Positions 1 through 7,163 of a DNA stretch of 10,788 nucleotides are shown piece after piece. The notes under the pieces are model-generated. The model saw nothing but the letters and a program-made list of their open reading frames with translations. It was not told where the DNA came from and made no database searches. Position 1 is the stretch's first letter. Every line of letters begins with the position of its first letter. Location of the stretch: positions 1 to 10,788 of the forward strand of contig SKKY01000058.1 of NCBI GenBank assembly GCA_007123515.1, written 5' to 3'. The position numbers were made by a program, and so were the translations under genes. This DNA is from Clostridia bacterium (GTDB lineage Bacteria > Bacillota > Peptococcia > Peptococcales > SKKY01).

Positions 1-1
1 C

Positions 2-757
2 CGTAATCTAAACAAGTTATTGCAAAAAAGTGCAGGCAATCCTGTAGACTTTGGCGAAATGGCATGTGTTCTCACAGAAATGCTTTCTTGCAATACCTAC
101 ATTATAAGCTCCAGAGGAAAAATTCTCGGAGTCTCCTTTCTTGAAGATTTTACTTGTGATATTGTAAATAACATTGTTAAAGAACAAAGCCGGTTTGGCA
201 ATGAATTTAATGACTATCTGCTAACTGTAAAAGAGACTGAAGCAAATCTGACTAATGTAGATGGACTTTGTACTTTTTCAAAAGATCTCGAATGCCCGAT
301 GAGTGGTAAGATCTTCTGTATTATACCGATTATCGGTGGGGGAACCAGACAGGGGACGTTATTAATATCAAAAAATAACAATTCTTTTGATGAGGCCGAC
401 CTTATCTTGTCAGAATATGGAGCTACGGTAGTTGGAATGGAGATTATCCGGGCTAAGTCTGAAGAGATCGAAGTGGTTGCCCGTAAGAAAGCTGCTGTGC
501 AAATCGCTCTGGGTACTTTGTCTTATTCTGAAAGAGATGCAATCAGGCATATATTTGAGGAACTAGGTGGAAATGAAGGGTTTTTGGTTGCCAGTAAGGT
601 TGCTGACAGAGTGGGAATAACAAGGTCGGTAATTGTTAATGCGCTTAGGAAATTTGAGAGTGCCGGGGTTATTGAGTCAAAATCCCTGGGAATGAAAGGT
701 ACATATATTCGGATATTAAATGATTTTTTATCAGAAGAAATTGACAAACTAAAATAA
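2..757 (+). CDS. codY: GTP-sensing global transcriptional repressor CodY (5' end cut by window)
   Basis: CodY is the Firmicutes regulator that binds branched-chain amino acids and GTP and represses nutrient-scavenging genes; in B. subtilis it also acts on motility genes. The reading frame is open from base 2, upstream of the first internal ATG at 20. The residues before that ATG (RNLNKLLQ) match the usual CodY N-terminus, so the true start lies a few codons left of the window. About 251 residues are visible against roughly 259 in the family. An N-terminal GAF-type ligand domain contains the IIGGG and LSEYGATVVGMEI segments. The C-terminal winged helix-turn-helix (about bases 575-715) contains ADRVGITRSVIVNALRKFES and ends in the characteristic SLGMKGTYI. 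Its position directly ahead of flgB is the conserved Firmicutes arrangement. An intrinsic terminator follows. Identification is very secure; only the start is missing. Confidence 0.97.
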   Translation, partial: RNLNKLLQKSAGNPVDFGEMACVLTEMLSCNTYIISSRGKILGVSFLEDFTCDIVNNIVKEQSRFGNEFNDYLLTVKETEANLTNVDGLCTFSKDLECPMSGKIFCIIPIIGGGTRQGTLLISKNNNSFDEADLILSEYGATVVGMEIIRAKSEEIEVVARKKAAVQIALGTLSYSERDAIRHIFEELGGNEGFLVASKVADRVGITRSVIVNALRKFESAGVIESKSLGMKGTYIRILNDFLSEEIDKLK

Positions 758-763
758 CGCAAA

Positions 764-797
764 AAAAAACCGAAGTTATTACTAGCTTTGGTTTTTT
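764..797 (+). terminator. Intrinsic terminator after codY
   Basis: A 12-bp stem pairs bases 764-775 (A-rich arm ending ACCGAAG) with 786-797 (CTTTGGT running into a T tract), with one G-U pair at 772/789 and a 10-base loop at 776-785. The upstream A run and downstream T run make it possibly bidirectional. It starts 7 bases after the codY stop, so it should at least partly separate codY transcription from the flagellar genes. Confidence 0.85.
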
Positions 798-814
798 ACG
801 TAAAAAGTAGTGTA

Positions 815-843
815 TTGTCTAGATAAAAATGATAATATTTATT
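815..843 (+). promoter_or_regulatory. Candidate sigma-A-like promoter for the flagellar operon
   Basis: The gap between the codY terminator and flgB (798-866) is very AT-rich and is the only obvious place for an operon promoter. The best vegetative-type match I see is TTGTCT (815-820), 17 bases, then TTTATT (838-843), each about 4 of 6 to consensus. A GATAAT at 831-836 is a better -10 but lacks a convincing -35. A sigma-D-like pair (TAAA at 801-804, GATA at 822-825) is also weak. The promoter's presence is inferred from the terminator; its exact position is uncertain. Confidence 0.25.
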
Positions 844-866
844 AATAGATTTAGTAGGAGGGACTT

Positions 867-1280
867 ATGATTAATTTTGGAAAAGACCGTACGATATCAG
901 TGTTGTCTGCTTCAATGGATGCAACAGCCACAAGACAGAGAGTCAGCTCAGATAACATAGCCAATATAAATACTCCGCAATATAAGAGACAGATTGTTGA
1001 CTTTGAAAGCCGCCTGCATCAAGCTATGGTAAGGGACGAGGCTGTCAGAGGAAAGATGTACCAAACCAATGACAAACACATTCCGATAAGAGGGAATCTT
1101 AATCAGATCAAACCTGAGATCAACATTGATCATACCGGAACCATGAGGGAAGACGGAAACAATGTAGATATTGATCTTGAACTGGCTTTACTTGCTGAAA
1201 ATACTGTCAGATTTAATGTTCTTTCAGAAGCTGCGGCAAGAAAATTTGGTGATATTAAATCTGTAATCAGAGGAGGGTAA
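867..1280 (+). CDS. flgB: Flagellar proximal rod protein FlgB
   Basis: FlgB is one of the proximal rod subunits, exported through the flagellar type III system and assembled above the MS ring. The 137-residue product is close to the usual size (about 130-140). It has the N-terminal rod signature SSDNIANINTPQYKRQ at about residues 28-43, and a C-terminal amphipathic helix region (LALLAENTVRFNVLSEAAARK, here split for reading as LALLAENTVRF then NVLSEAAARK). A strong AGGAGGG at 856-862 lies a few bases before the ATG. It is the first gene after the codY terminator, and flgC follows after 6 bases, so the two are almost certainly cotranscribed. Nothing unusual was seen. Confidence 0.97.
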   Translation: MINFGKDRTISVLSASMDATATRQRVSSDNIANINTPQYKRQIVDFESRLHQAMVRDEAVRGKMYQTNDKHIPIRGNLNQIKPEINIDHTGTMREDGNNVDIDLELALLAENTVRFNVLSEAAARKFGDIKSVIRGG

Positions 1281-1286
1281 TCATTC

Positions 1287-1730
1287 ATGACAATATTTAA
1301 TTCTCTAAGAACAAGCGCTACAGGCTTAAGTGCAGAACGTTTACGAATGGATTTAATTGCAAATAATATAGCGAATGCCGAAACCACAAGAACAGAAGAT
1401 GGTGGTCCTTATGTCAGAAAAGCAGCCGTATTTAAACCATATAGAAGCTTTGAAAGCATATTAAATAATGAAAGAGGTAAAGCTATGGGGGTTACGGTTG
1501 ACAGAATAGTAGAAGATAAGGCTCCTTTTAGGTTAGAATATGATCCGGAACATCCTGATGCAATTCAGGAAGAGGGAGAATTAAAAGGATACGTCCAGTA
1601 TCCTAATGTTAATCCCGCTAAGGAAATGATCGATATGATTACTGCATCAAGAGCGTATGAGGCAAATGTTACGGTAATGAATTCAGCTAAATCCATGGCT
1701 ATGAAAGCTTTGGAAATAGGAAGGGGATAA
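1287..1730 (+). CDS. flgC: Flagellar proximal rod protein FlgC
   Basis: FlgC is a second proximal rod subunit that pairs with FlgB. The 147-residue protein carries the rod/hook N-terminal motif near residues 13-33, including LSAERLRMDLIANNIANAET, followed by the typical FlgC segment GGPYVRKAAVF. Its C-terminus has the family pattern NPAKEMIDMITASRAYEANV and then NSAKSMAMKALEIGRG. The ribosome binding site GAGGAGGG overlaps the last codons and stop of flgB, with about 9 bases to the ATG, suggesting translational coupling. Length and both terminal motifs agree with the family. Confidence 0.97.
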   Translation: MTIFNSLRTSATGLSAERLRMDLIANNIANAETTRTEDGGPYVRKAAVFKPYRSFESILNNERGKAMGVTVDRIVEDKAPFRLEYDPEHPDAIQEEGELKGYVQYPNVNPAKEMIDMITASRAYEANVTVMNSAKSMAMKALEIGRG

Positions 1731-1740
1731 GATTTAGATT

Positions 1741-2046
1741 ATGCAAATTAATCCTGGAAATATAAATTTTGTACAACCACAAAGAATAGCCGGACCAACG
1801 GCTCCGGGAGAAGACCCGCAAGGTAAAAGTTTTCTGTCTTTTCTGCAGGATTCTCTGCAGGAAGTCAATCAACTGCAAAATCATAAGGATGACATGACAG
1901 TAAGTTTTGCTGCAGGAGATCCTAATGTGGATATTCATAATCTCATGCTTGCAATAGAGGAAGCCAGTATTTCCATGCAGCTTACGACAGAGATTCGTAA
2001 TAAACTTATTGAGGCTTACCAGGAAATAATGAGAATGCAATTATAG
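1741..2046 (+). CDS. fliE: Flagellar hook-basal body adaptor protein FliE
   Basis: FliE joins the MS ring (FliF) to the rod and is among the first substrates of the flagellar export gate. The 101-residue product has a variable N-terminus followed by the conserved C-terminal half: SFLQDSLQEVNQLQ, then AAGDPNVDIHNLMLAIEEAS, then a final helix ending EIRNKLIEAYQEIMRMQL. Only one start is possible, because an in-frame TAG (1735-1737) lies just upstream of the ATG. The nearest purine-rich site, AAGGGGA at 1721-1727, is rather distant (about 13 bases), so translation may rely partly on coupling to flgC 10 bases upstream. Otherwise typical. Confidence 0.95.
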   Translation: MQINPGNINFVQPQRIAGPTAPGEDPQGKSFLSFLQDSLQEVNQLQNHKDDMTVSFAAGDPNVDIHNLMLAIEEASISMQLTTEIRNKLIEAYQEIMRMQL

Positions 2047-2100
2047 TGAATATTTAGTATGATAAAGCAATTAAACTAACTAATATACCGGGGTGGGAAT
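2047..2100 (+). promoter_or_regulatory. fliE-fliF intergenic gap with G-rich ribosome binding site
   Basis: This 54-base AT-rich spacer ends in GGGGTGGG (2090-2097), 3-7 bases before the TTG start of fliF depending on which G's pair with 16S rRNA. I see no hairpin, terminator or convincing promoter in it. The G-rich site supports TTG 2101 as the fliF start. Confidence 0.4.
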
Positions 2101-3657
2101 TTGGAGTTTTTAAGAAGAGTATTTGAACAGTTAAAAACAGGATGGGCAAATCTTTCAGGCAATCAGAAGATTATTTATTCTGCGATTGCTGTTTCTTTGA
2201 TTGTAGCCATTATTGTGACAGGCGTTATGCTTGGCAGCAGAAATTATATCCCCTTATATAATGATCTGACAGTGGTGCAGTCTGCTGATATTTCTCAAAG
2301 ACTGCAGGAAATGAATGTGCCTTACCAGTTATCCACTGACGGAACTACTATTATGGTTCCTGATAATATGGTCCATCAGCTCAGGCTTGATTTGGCTACG
2401 CAGATTCCTTTTGGAGGCGTTGTTGGTTTTGAAAGTTTTGATCAGACCCGGTTTGGAGAAACTGAAACTGATAAACGAGTACGTTTTTTAGCGGCTCTTC
2501 AGGGAGAGTTAACCCGGACGGTTATGCAGATAAATGAAGTGGAGAGTGCTATGGTACATTTGGCCATTCCGGAACCTTCGATCTTTTTATCAGATGATGC
2601 ACCGGCTAAAGCCTCTGTATTTTTAAACCTGCGCCCCTTAGGAAGAATGGAGCAAGATAAAGTAAGATCCATAATGTACTTAGTGGCTAATGCTGTAGAA
2701 GGTCTTTCTCCGGAAAATGTCACTGTGGTCGATGCTAACGGGACGCTTCTTTCAGACGGAATCGCCGGTGCCGATTCGCCATTTGCTGCTAGTGCGATGT
2801 CAGCGACACAATTGGAGATAAAAACAAATTATGAAAAAGAGCTTGCCCGCTCTTTGCAGTCGATGCTTGAAAGAGTCAAAGGGCCCGGAAAAGCAGCGGT
2901 TAGTGTGAGTGCAAGTTTTGATTTTGATACAGTAGAAGTTAATCAAGAGACCTATGGTGATTCGGTTTTAAGAAGTGAACAAGGATCAGAATCCAGATCA
3001 GAAGGAACGACTCCCGGTGGTGATCCGGCAGGCGTAGATCCAAACCTTCCGGGAGCACCAGCTTTTCAGGAAAACGCTGGTGGAGAATCATCAAGCCAGA
3101 GTTCTGAATTTATTCGAAATTATGAAATAGACAGAGTTGTAGAAAGCCGGGTAAGGGCGCCTGGCACCATCACAAATCTTTCGGTTTCTGTGATTATAGA
3201 CGGAGAACTAAACGAGGAAGAACGCATAGCCCTTGAAGATGTAGTATCCAGTGCATCGGGTCTGGACTTTCAGAGAGGTGATGTTGTTAACGTTGTTGGT
3301 ATGGCTTTTAATACAGAAGCCTATGATGCCATGCAGGAAAACATTGCCAGAGAGCTGCGAAACCAACAGTTGATGACACTGATAAATTATGGACTGATTG
3401 CTTTGGCCATTTTAGGACTTGCGGGTCTTGGCTATTTTATCAGAAAAAGAAGTCTTGAAAAACCAGTATCAACATTGGCCGGAAAGAAGGTCGGCGATTT
3501 AGCAACGGCTAACTACAGTAGTGCTGATCTTGAAGAGCTTGATCCTGTAATTGCTGAAAAAGCGGATCTCGAAAGAAAGGTTGAGAGACTTGCAAAAACT
3601 CAACCAGAAGATGTGGCCCGAGTAATCAAATCCTGGCTGACAGAAGATATGAGGTGA
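2101..3657 (+). CDS. fliF: Flagellar MS-ring protein FliF
   Basis: FliF forms the MS ring in the cytoplasmic membrane, the platform on which the rod, export gate and C ring are built. The 518-residue product has the expected plan: a cytoplasmic N-terminus, a first membrane segment at about residues 24-45, and the secretin-like ring-building region including NYIPLYNDL and the DKRVRFLAALQGELTRT stretch. A Ser/Gly/Pro-rich flexible linker follows at about 295-335, then a second membrane helix at about 427-446 followed by RKR. The short C-terminal cytoplasmic tail is rich in charged residues and ends in VIKSWLTEDMR; in the family this tail binds the FliG N-terminal domain. The start is TTG. Its stop lies 5 bases before the fliG start. 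The partner FliG is interrupted exactly in the domain that should bind this tail. Confidence 0.97.
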   Translation: MEFLRRVFEQLKTGWANLSGNQKIIYSAIAVSLIVAIIVTGVMLGSRNYIPLYNDLTVVQSADISQRLQEMNVPYQLSTDGTTIMVPDNMVHQLRLDLATQIPFGGVVGFESFDQTRFGETETDKRVRFLAALQGELTRTVMQINEVESAMVHLAIPEPSIFLSDDAPAKASVFLNLRPLGRMEQDKVRSIMYLVANAVEGLSPENVTVVDANGTLLSDGIAGADSPFAASAMSATQLEIKTNYEKELARSLQSMLERVKGPGKAAVSVSASFDFDTVEVNQETYGDSVLRSEQGSESRSEGTTPGGDPAGVDPNLPGAPAFQENAGGESSSQSSEFIRNYEIDRVVESRVRAPGTITNLSVSVIIDGELNEEERIALEDVVSSASGLDFQRGDVVNVVGMAFNTEAYDAMQENIARELRNQQLMTLINYGLIALAILGLAGLGYFIRKRSLEKPVSTLAGKKVGDLATANYSSADLEELDPVIAEKADLERKVERLAKTQPEDVARVIKSWLTEDMR

Positions 3658-3662
3658 CCTAA

Positions 3663-4670
3663 TTGGCTAGAGATAAAGTAATGGGAAGACAAAAAGCAGC
3701 CATATTATTAATTTCTTTAGGGCCTGAACAATCGGCTCAGGTGATGAAAAATCTCGGAGAAGAAGAGATCGAACAACTGACCCTTTAAATTGCCAATGTC
3801 AGAAAAGTTGATGGTGATCAAAAAAGCAAAGTATTTGAAGAGTTCTATCAGCTTTATGTGGCCAATGAATACATTTCAAAAGGCGGGATCGATTATGCAA
3901 AAAGCATTCTCGAAAAAGCCTTAGGAAACCAAAAAGCGGTTGGCATTATTAATAAGTTGACCTCATCTTTACAGGTCAAGCCTTTTGATTTTGTCAGAAA
4001 GGCTGATCCCGCACAGCTTGTCAGCTACATCCAAAGTGAGCATCCGCAGACAATAGCACTGATCCTTGCTTATTTAGATCCGGACCAATCATCGTCCATA
4101 CTAGCGGCCCTTCCGTCTGACATGCAGGCTGATGTAGCGAAAAGGATTGCCTTACTTGACAGGACTTCTCCAGAAATCATAAAAGATATTGAAGATGTTT
4201 TAGAAAAGAAACTTTCAAACTTTATGATACAGGATTTTACTTCCGCCGGTGGTGTGGAATCAATTGTTCAGATCCTTAACAAGGTTGACAGAGCTACAGA
4301 AAAAACCATTCTTGAAAATCTTGAAGTCCAGGATCCTGAGCTGACCGATGAAATCAAACGACTAATGTTTGTATTTGAAGATATTATTCTTCTTGATGAT
4401 AAAGATATTCAGAAAGTATTACGTGATATTGAACAAAAAGATTTGGCCCTTGCGATGAAGGGTACAACTGATGAAGTTAAAGATAAGATTAAGAGAAATA
4501 TGTCTAAAAGAGCAGCAGAGACCATACAAGAAGAAATCGACTTTATGGGACCTGTCAGACTTCGTGACGTCGAAGAATCTCAGCAGCGTGTAGTCGCAAC
4601 AATAAGAAGACTGGAAGATTCCGGTGATATTATTGTTGCAAGAGGCGGAGGGGATGATATTGTTGTCTAA
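3663..4670 (+). pseudogene. fliG: Flagellar motor switch protein FliG, interrupted by an in-frame TAA
   Basis: FliG is the rotor protein of the C ring: its N domain binds FliF, its middle domain binds FliM, and its C domain meets the stator. The gene starts at TTG 3663 with AGGTGA (3652-3657) 5 bases upstream, and codes for ARDKVMGRQKAAILLISLGP and so on. After 41 codons an in-frame TAA (3786-3788) interrupts EEIEQLTL-stop-IANVRKVD. The same frame then continues to a normal FliG end, with EHPQTIALILAYLDP (residue 126 onward), DRTSPEI, the GGVESIVQILN motif, FMGPVRLRDVE and the terminal RGGGDDIVV. Without the stop the protein would be 335 residues, the usual length. Homologues such as B. subtilis FliG have Glu at this position, so GAA to TAA (one G-to-T change) explains it. 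The next in-frame start is GTG 3858, with a poor ribosome site; that product would lack much of the FliF-binding domain. It is either a true nonsense mutation or a sequence error. The last 11 bases overlap fliH. Confidence 0.93.
3786..3788 (+). other. Premature TAA stop codon (codon 42) in fliG
   Basis: The codons read gaa caa ctg acc ctt TAA att gcc aat gtc. The frame is the same before and after, and sequence similarity to FliG is continuous across the stop, so this is a substitution rather than an indel. TAA has no known recoding to an amino acid in bacteria, unlike TGA or TAG. Confidence 0.95.
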
Positions 4671-5424
4671 AATTATAAAAGCCGATCATTTTCATTATTC
4701 ATCAGAAAAAAAAGATCTTTCCCAAATCAGAAAAGACCGATTAGCTGTGCAGATTAATCAGCCTTTACAGGCGATTAGTCATAGCAGCGATTCGTCCATG
4801 GTTTTTGAAGAAACCCGTCATGTGCTTGAAGAAATGATCGAAAATGCCAAAGAAAAAGCAGAGCAGATTATTATGGAAGCCAAGATGAATGCTGAAGTTA
4901 TCCAGGAGGAAATCTCTGCTGAAGCTGAGACAGTCAGGCAGGATGCTTATGAAGAAGGCTACCAACAGGGGATCGAAAAAGCAGAAAATGAAACGAAGGA
5001 AATAAAAGACAGGGCTCATCAGATATTGCAGAAGGCCTTTGAAGATAAGGAACAGTTCATTCTCGATTCGGAAAGAGAGATAATTGATTTTATAGTTGAA
5101 TCGATTGAATCGGTCGTTTTGCATAACTTGATTAATAAGGATGAAGTTATACTTGATATGTCGAAAAAACTACTACAATTTGCCAGAGATGCTAAAGGAA
5201 AAGTGATTATTAAAGCATCGCCGGAAGATTTCTTTGCCCTTGAAGATAAGCTCGATGACCTGGGTATGATCGTAACGACCGGCAGCCTGGTCTCTAAAAT
5301 AGATAAATCATTATCGCCTGGTCATATCGTAGTTATTTCTGAACGTGGGATTGCCGAAGTGGATGTTTCAGAAAATATAGATAAAATAAGAGCCGTTTTG
5401 CAAAATGAGGTTCTTGATGATTAA
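4660..5424 (+). CDS. fliH: Flagellar export regulator FliH (export ATPase stator)
   Basis: FliH dimers hold the ATPase FliI at the export gate and regulate it, like the peripheral stalk of V/F-ATPases. I prefer the start TTG 4660, which gives 254 residues beginning (M)LSKIIKADHF, the common Firmicutes FliH N-terminus. GGAGG at 4647-4651 lies 8 bases before it, whereas ATG 4654 is only 2 bases from that site and ATG 4624 has none. The middle is a long charged, Glu/Lys/Ala-rich helical region (VLEEMIENAKEKAEQIIMEA onward) with the typical EEGYQQG stretch. The C-terminal domain (about residues 140-250) matches the FliH/V-ATPase E-subunit type and includes ISERGIAEVDVSENIDKIR. It overlaps fliG by 11 bases and fliI by 8, implying tight coupling. 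The premature fliG stop far upstream could reduce its translation by polarity. Confidence 0.93.
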   Translation: MLSKIIKADHFHYSSEKKDLSQIRKDRLAVQINQPLQAISHSSDSSMVFEETRHVLEEMIENAKEKAEQIIMEAKMNAEVIQEEISAEAETVRQDAYEEGYQQGIEKAENETKEIKDRAHQILQKAFEDKEQFILDSEREIIDFIVESIESVVLHNLINKDEVILDMSKKLLQFARDAKGKVIIKASPEDFFALEDKLDDLGMIVTTGSLVSKIDKSLSPGHIVVISERGIAEVDVSENIDKIRAVLQNEVLDD

Positions 5425-6715
5425 TCTAAAAGAAAAAAAAGCTAAAATACGCAAAATATCAATGATAAAAAACAAAGGGTATGTTGATCAGGTTATTGGT
5501 TTAACTATATATTCTATAGGACCCAGAGCTTCCATAGGGGAGCTTTGTTATATTAATAATGATAAAGAGCAGATAGCTGCAGAGGTTGTCGGCTTTCGTA
5601 ATGACAAGATTCTCTTGATGCCTCTTGATCTTTTTGCCGGTATTCATCCCGGTTCGGAAGTTATTGCCACCGGTCGAATGCTTAACGTAAAAGTTTCAGA
5701 AGATCTTCGCGGCAGAGTGTTAAATGCACTGGGCGAACCTCTCGATGGACTTGATTCCATTGATGGCAAACCCTATTTCCTTAATAATACGCCTCCCCAT
5801 CCCTTACAACGGAAAAGAATTGATGAGACCTTGGAGTTTGGTGTAAAAGTAATGGATGGGTTGTTGACTTGCGGAGTCGGTCAGCGTTTAGGAATTTTTG
5901 CCGGCAGTGGAGTAGGAAAGAGCACATTACTGGGTATGATCTCAAGAAATTCTAAAGCCGATATTAATGTAATTGCCTTAATTGGCGAAAGAGGGCGTGA
6001 AGTAAAAGAATTTTTAGAAAAAGATCTTGGCCCTGAAGGGCTAGAACGATCGGTAGTAGTGGTTGCCTCTTCGGATCAGCCAGCCTTGTATAGAATTAAA
6101 GGAGCTTATACAGCAACGGCGATTGCCGAATATTTTAGAGATGAAGGCTATAATGTGATGCTGATGATGGACTCTGTGACTAGATTTGCTATGGCTCAAA
6201 GAGAACTGGGACTGGCTATAGGAGAACCACCTGCCACAAAAGGATATACGCCATCAGTTTTCGCGGAGCTGCCTAAGTTACTTGAAAGAGCCGGAGCTTC
6301 CGATAAAGGGACCATAACGGGTTTATACACTGTCCTTGTTGACGGAGATGACATGAATGAACCGATTGCTGATGCAGTCAGAGGAATTTTAGATGGTCAC
6401 GTGGTATTAAGCAGAAAAATTGCTATGCAGAATCATTACCCCTCAGTTGATGTATTAAATTCAGTCAGCAGAGTCATGAAAGAAATTATTGATCCGGAAC
6501 ACTATGATCTTTCGCAGTCTATAAAGGAGCTGTTAGCTACATATAATGATGCTAAAGATCTAATTGATGTTGGCGCTTATGTTAAAGGTTCCAACCCTAA
6601 AATCGATCTAGCAGTCAGTAAAATAGATCAAATCAATCAATTTCTAAATCAGCAAATCTATGAAAACATCTCAATGGAAGATACACTCTCGATGATGAAA
6701 AGTATTATGAAATAA
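5417..6715 (+). CDS. fliI: Flagellum-specific export ATPase FliI
   Basis: FliI is the hexameric ATPase that energises and orders substrate loading at the flagellar type III export gate, related to the F1 beta subunit. With the start at ATG 5417 the protein has 432 residues. ATGAGG at 5405-5410 supplies a ribosome site 6 bases upstream; ATG 5405 is a less likely alternative adding 4 residues. Walker A is GSGVGKST at about residues 163-170. The Walker B region is VMLMMDSVTRFA, with Asp at about 252. The family stretch GYTPSVFAELPKLLERAG begins at about 276, and DGHVVLSRKIA follows. The N-terminal beta-barrel domain and the C-terminal helical domain are both present and the length is normal. It overlaps the end of fliH by 8 bases. 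Confidence 0.96.
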   Translation: MINLKEKKAKIRKISMIKNKGYVDQVIGLTIYSIGPRASIGELCYINNDKEQIAAEVVGFRNDKILLMPLDLFAGIHPGSEVIATGRMLNVKVSEDLRGRVLNALGEPLDGLDSIDGKPYFLNNTPPHPLQRKRIDETLEFGVKVMDGLLTCGVGQRLGIFAGSGVGKSTLLGMISRNSKADINVIALIGERGREVKEFLEKDLGPEGLERSVVVVASSDQPALYRIKGAYTATAIAEYFRDEGYNVMLMMDSVTRFAMAQRELGLAIGEPPATKGYTPSVFAELPKLLERAGASDKGTITGLYTVLVDGDDMNEPIADAVRGILDGHVVLSRKIAMQNHYPSVDVLNSVSRVMKEIIDPEHYDLSQSIKELLATYNDAKDLIDVGAYVKGSNPKIDLAVSKIDQINQFLNQQIYENISMEDTLSMMKSIMK

Positions 6716-6727
6716 TGGGTGAATGTC

Positions 6728-7159
6728 ATGGCAAAATTTAAATTCAGGTTAGAAATTCTATTAACTCTGGCTAAAAACCGGGAGGAAGAATTAAAGAAAG
6801 AGCTTGCCTTATGGCAAAAAAGAAAACATGAGGCTCTCGAAAGTCTGGCTAAGATTGAAGACCAGATAATAATTGCCGGCAGAGAAAAAGTCGCGAAAAA
6901 AAATATCCAGGATATTCTGGTGTATGAATTTTTTTTAGAAAAATTACGTAATGATAAGCAGATTAAAGAAGATGAAGTAGAGTATTTTACAATAGAAGTA
7001 GATAAAACCATTCAGAAATTAGCCGAAGCGATGAAAGAACGCAAAATGCTTGAAAAACTAAAGGAAAAAAAACTTGCTCAATATCAAGAAGAACAAGATT
7101 TTATCGAACAAAAGGAATTAGATGAAGTTGGTACCAATATTTTTTTAGAGGGCAGGTGA
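6728..7159 (+). CDS. fliJ: Flagellar export chaperone / ATPase stalk protein FliJ
   Basis: FliJ is a small coiled-coil protein that fits into the FliI hexamer like the F1 gamma subunit and links it to FlhA. The 143-residue product begins MAKFKFRLEILL, the usual FliJ opening. It is almost entirely charged heptad-like helix (for example LAKNREEELKKELALWQKRK), with no membrane segment. I chose ATG 6728 because GGGTGA (6717-6722) stands 5 bases before it; an in-frame GTG at 6719 would add only three residues and has no clear site. It lies between fliI and a motE-like gene, as in Bacillus. Sequence conservation in FliJ is low, so the call rests on the N-terminus, coiled coil, size and position. 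Two 8-base A runs and one 8-base T run fall inside the gene. Confidence 0.92.
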   Translation: MAKFKFRLEILLTLAKNREEELKKELALWQKRKHEALESLAKIEDQIIIAGREKVAKKNIQDILVYEFFLEKLRNDKQIKEDEVEYFTIEVDKTIQKLAEAMKERKMLEKLKEKKLAQYQEEQDFIEQKELDEVGTNIFLEGR

Positions 7160-7163
7160 TGGT

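Noticed and set aside
801..826. Sigma-D (sigma-28) promoter before flgB.
   Set aside because: TAAA is present, but the -10 matches only GATA of GCCGATAT and the spacing is 14 instead of 15, too weak to claim.
1699..2040. Open frame of 113 codons on the minus strand opposite fliE.
   Set aside because: It is antisense to a clear fliE, has no ribosome site or recognisable protein features, and is a shadow of the coding strand. The same holds for the other minus-strand frames.
3786..3788. Recoding of the stop as selenocysteine or pyrrolysine.
   Set aside because: The codon is TAA, not TGA or TAG, and homologues carry Glu there.
3777..3792. CTT TAA at the fliG stop resembles the CTT TGA slip site of prfB (+1 frameshifting).
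   Set aside because: The FliG frame is the same before and after the stop, so a +1 shift would leave it; the shifted frame is not FliG, and no upstream Shine-Dalgarno-like stimulator is evident.
3858..4670. Treating the downstream open frame as a normal, complete gene.
   Set aside because: FliG similarity extends upstream in the same frame through the stop to TTG 3663 with a proper ribosome site, so this is the rear part of an interrupted gene.
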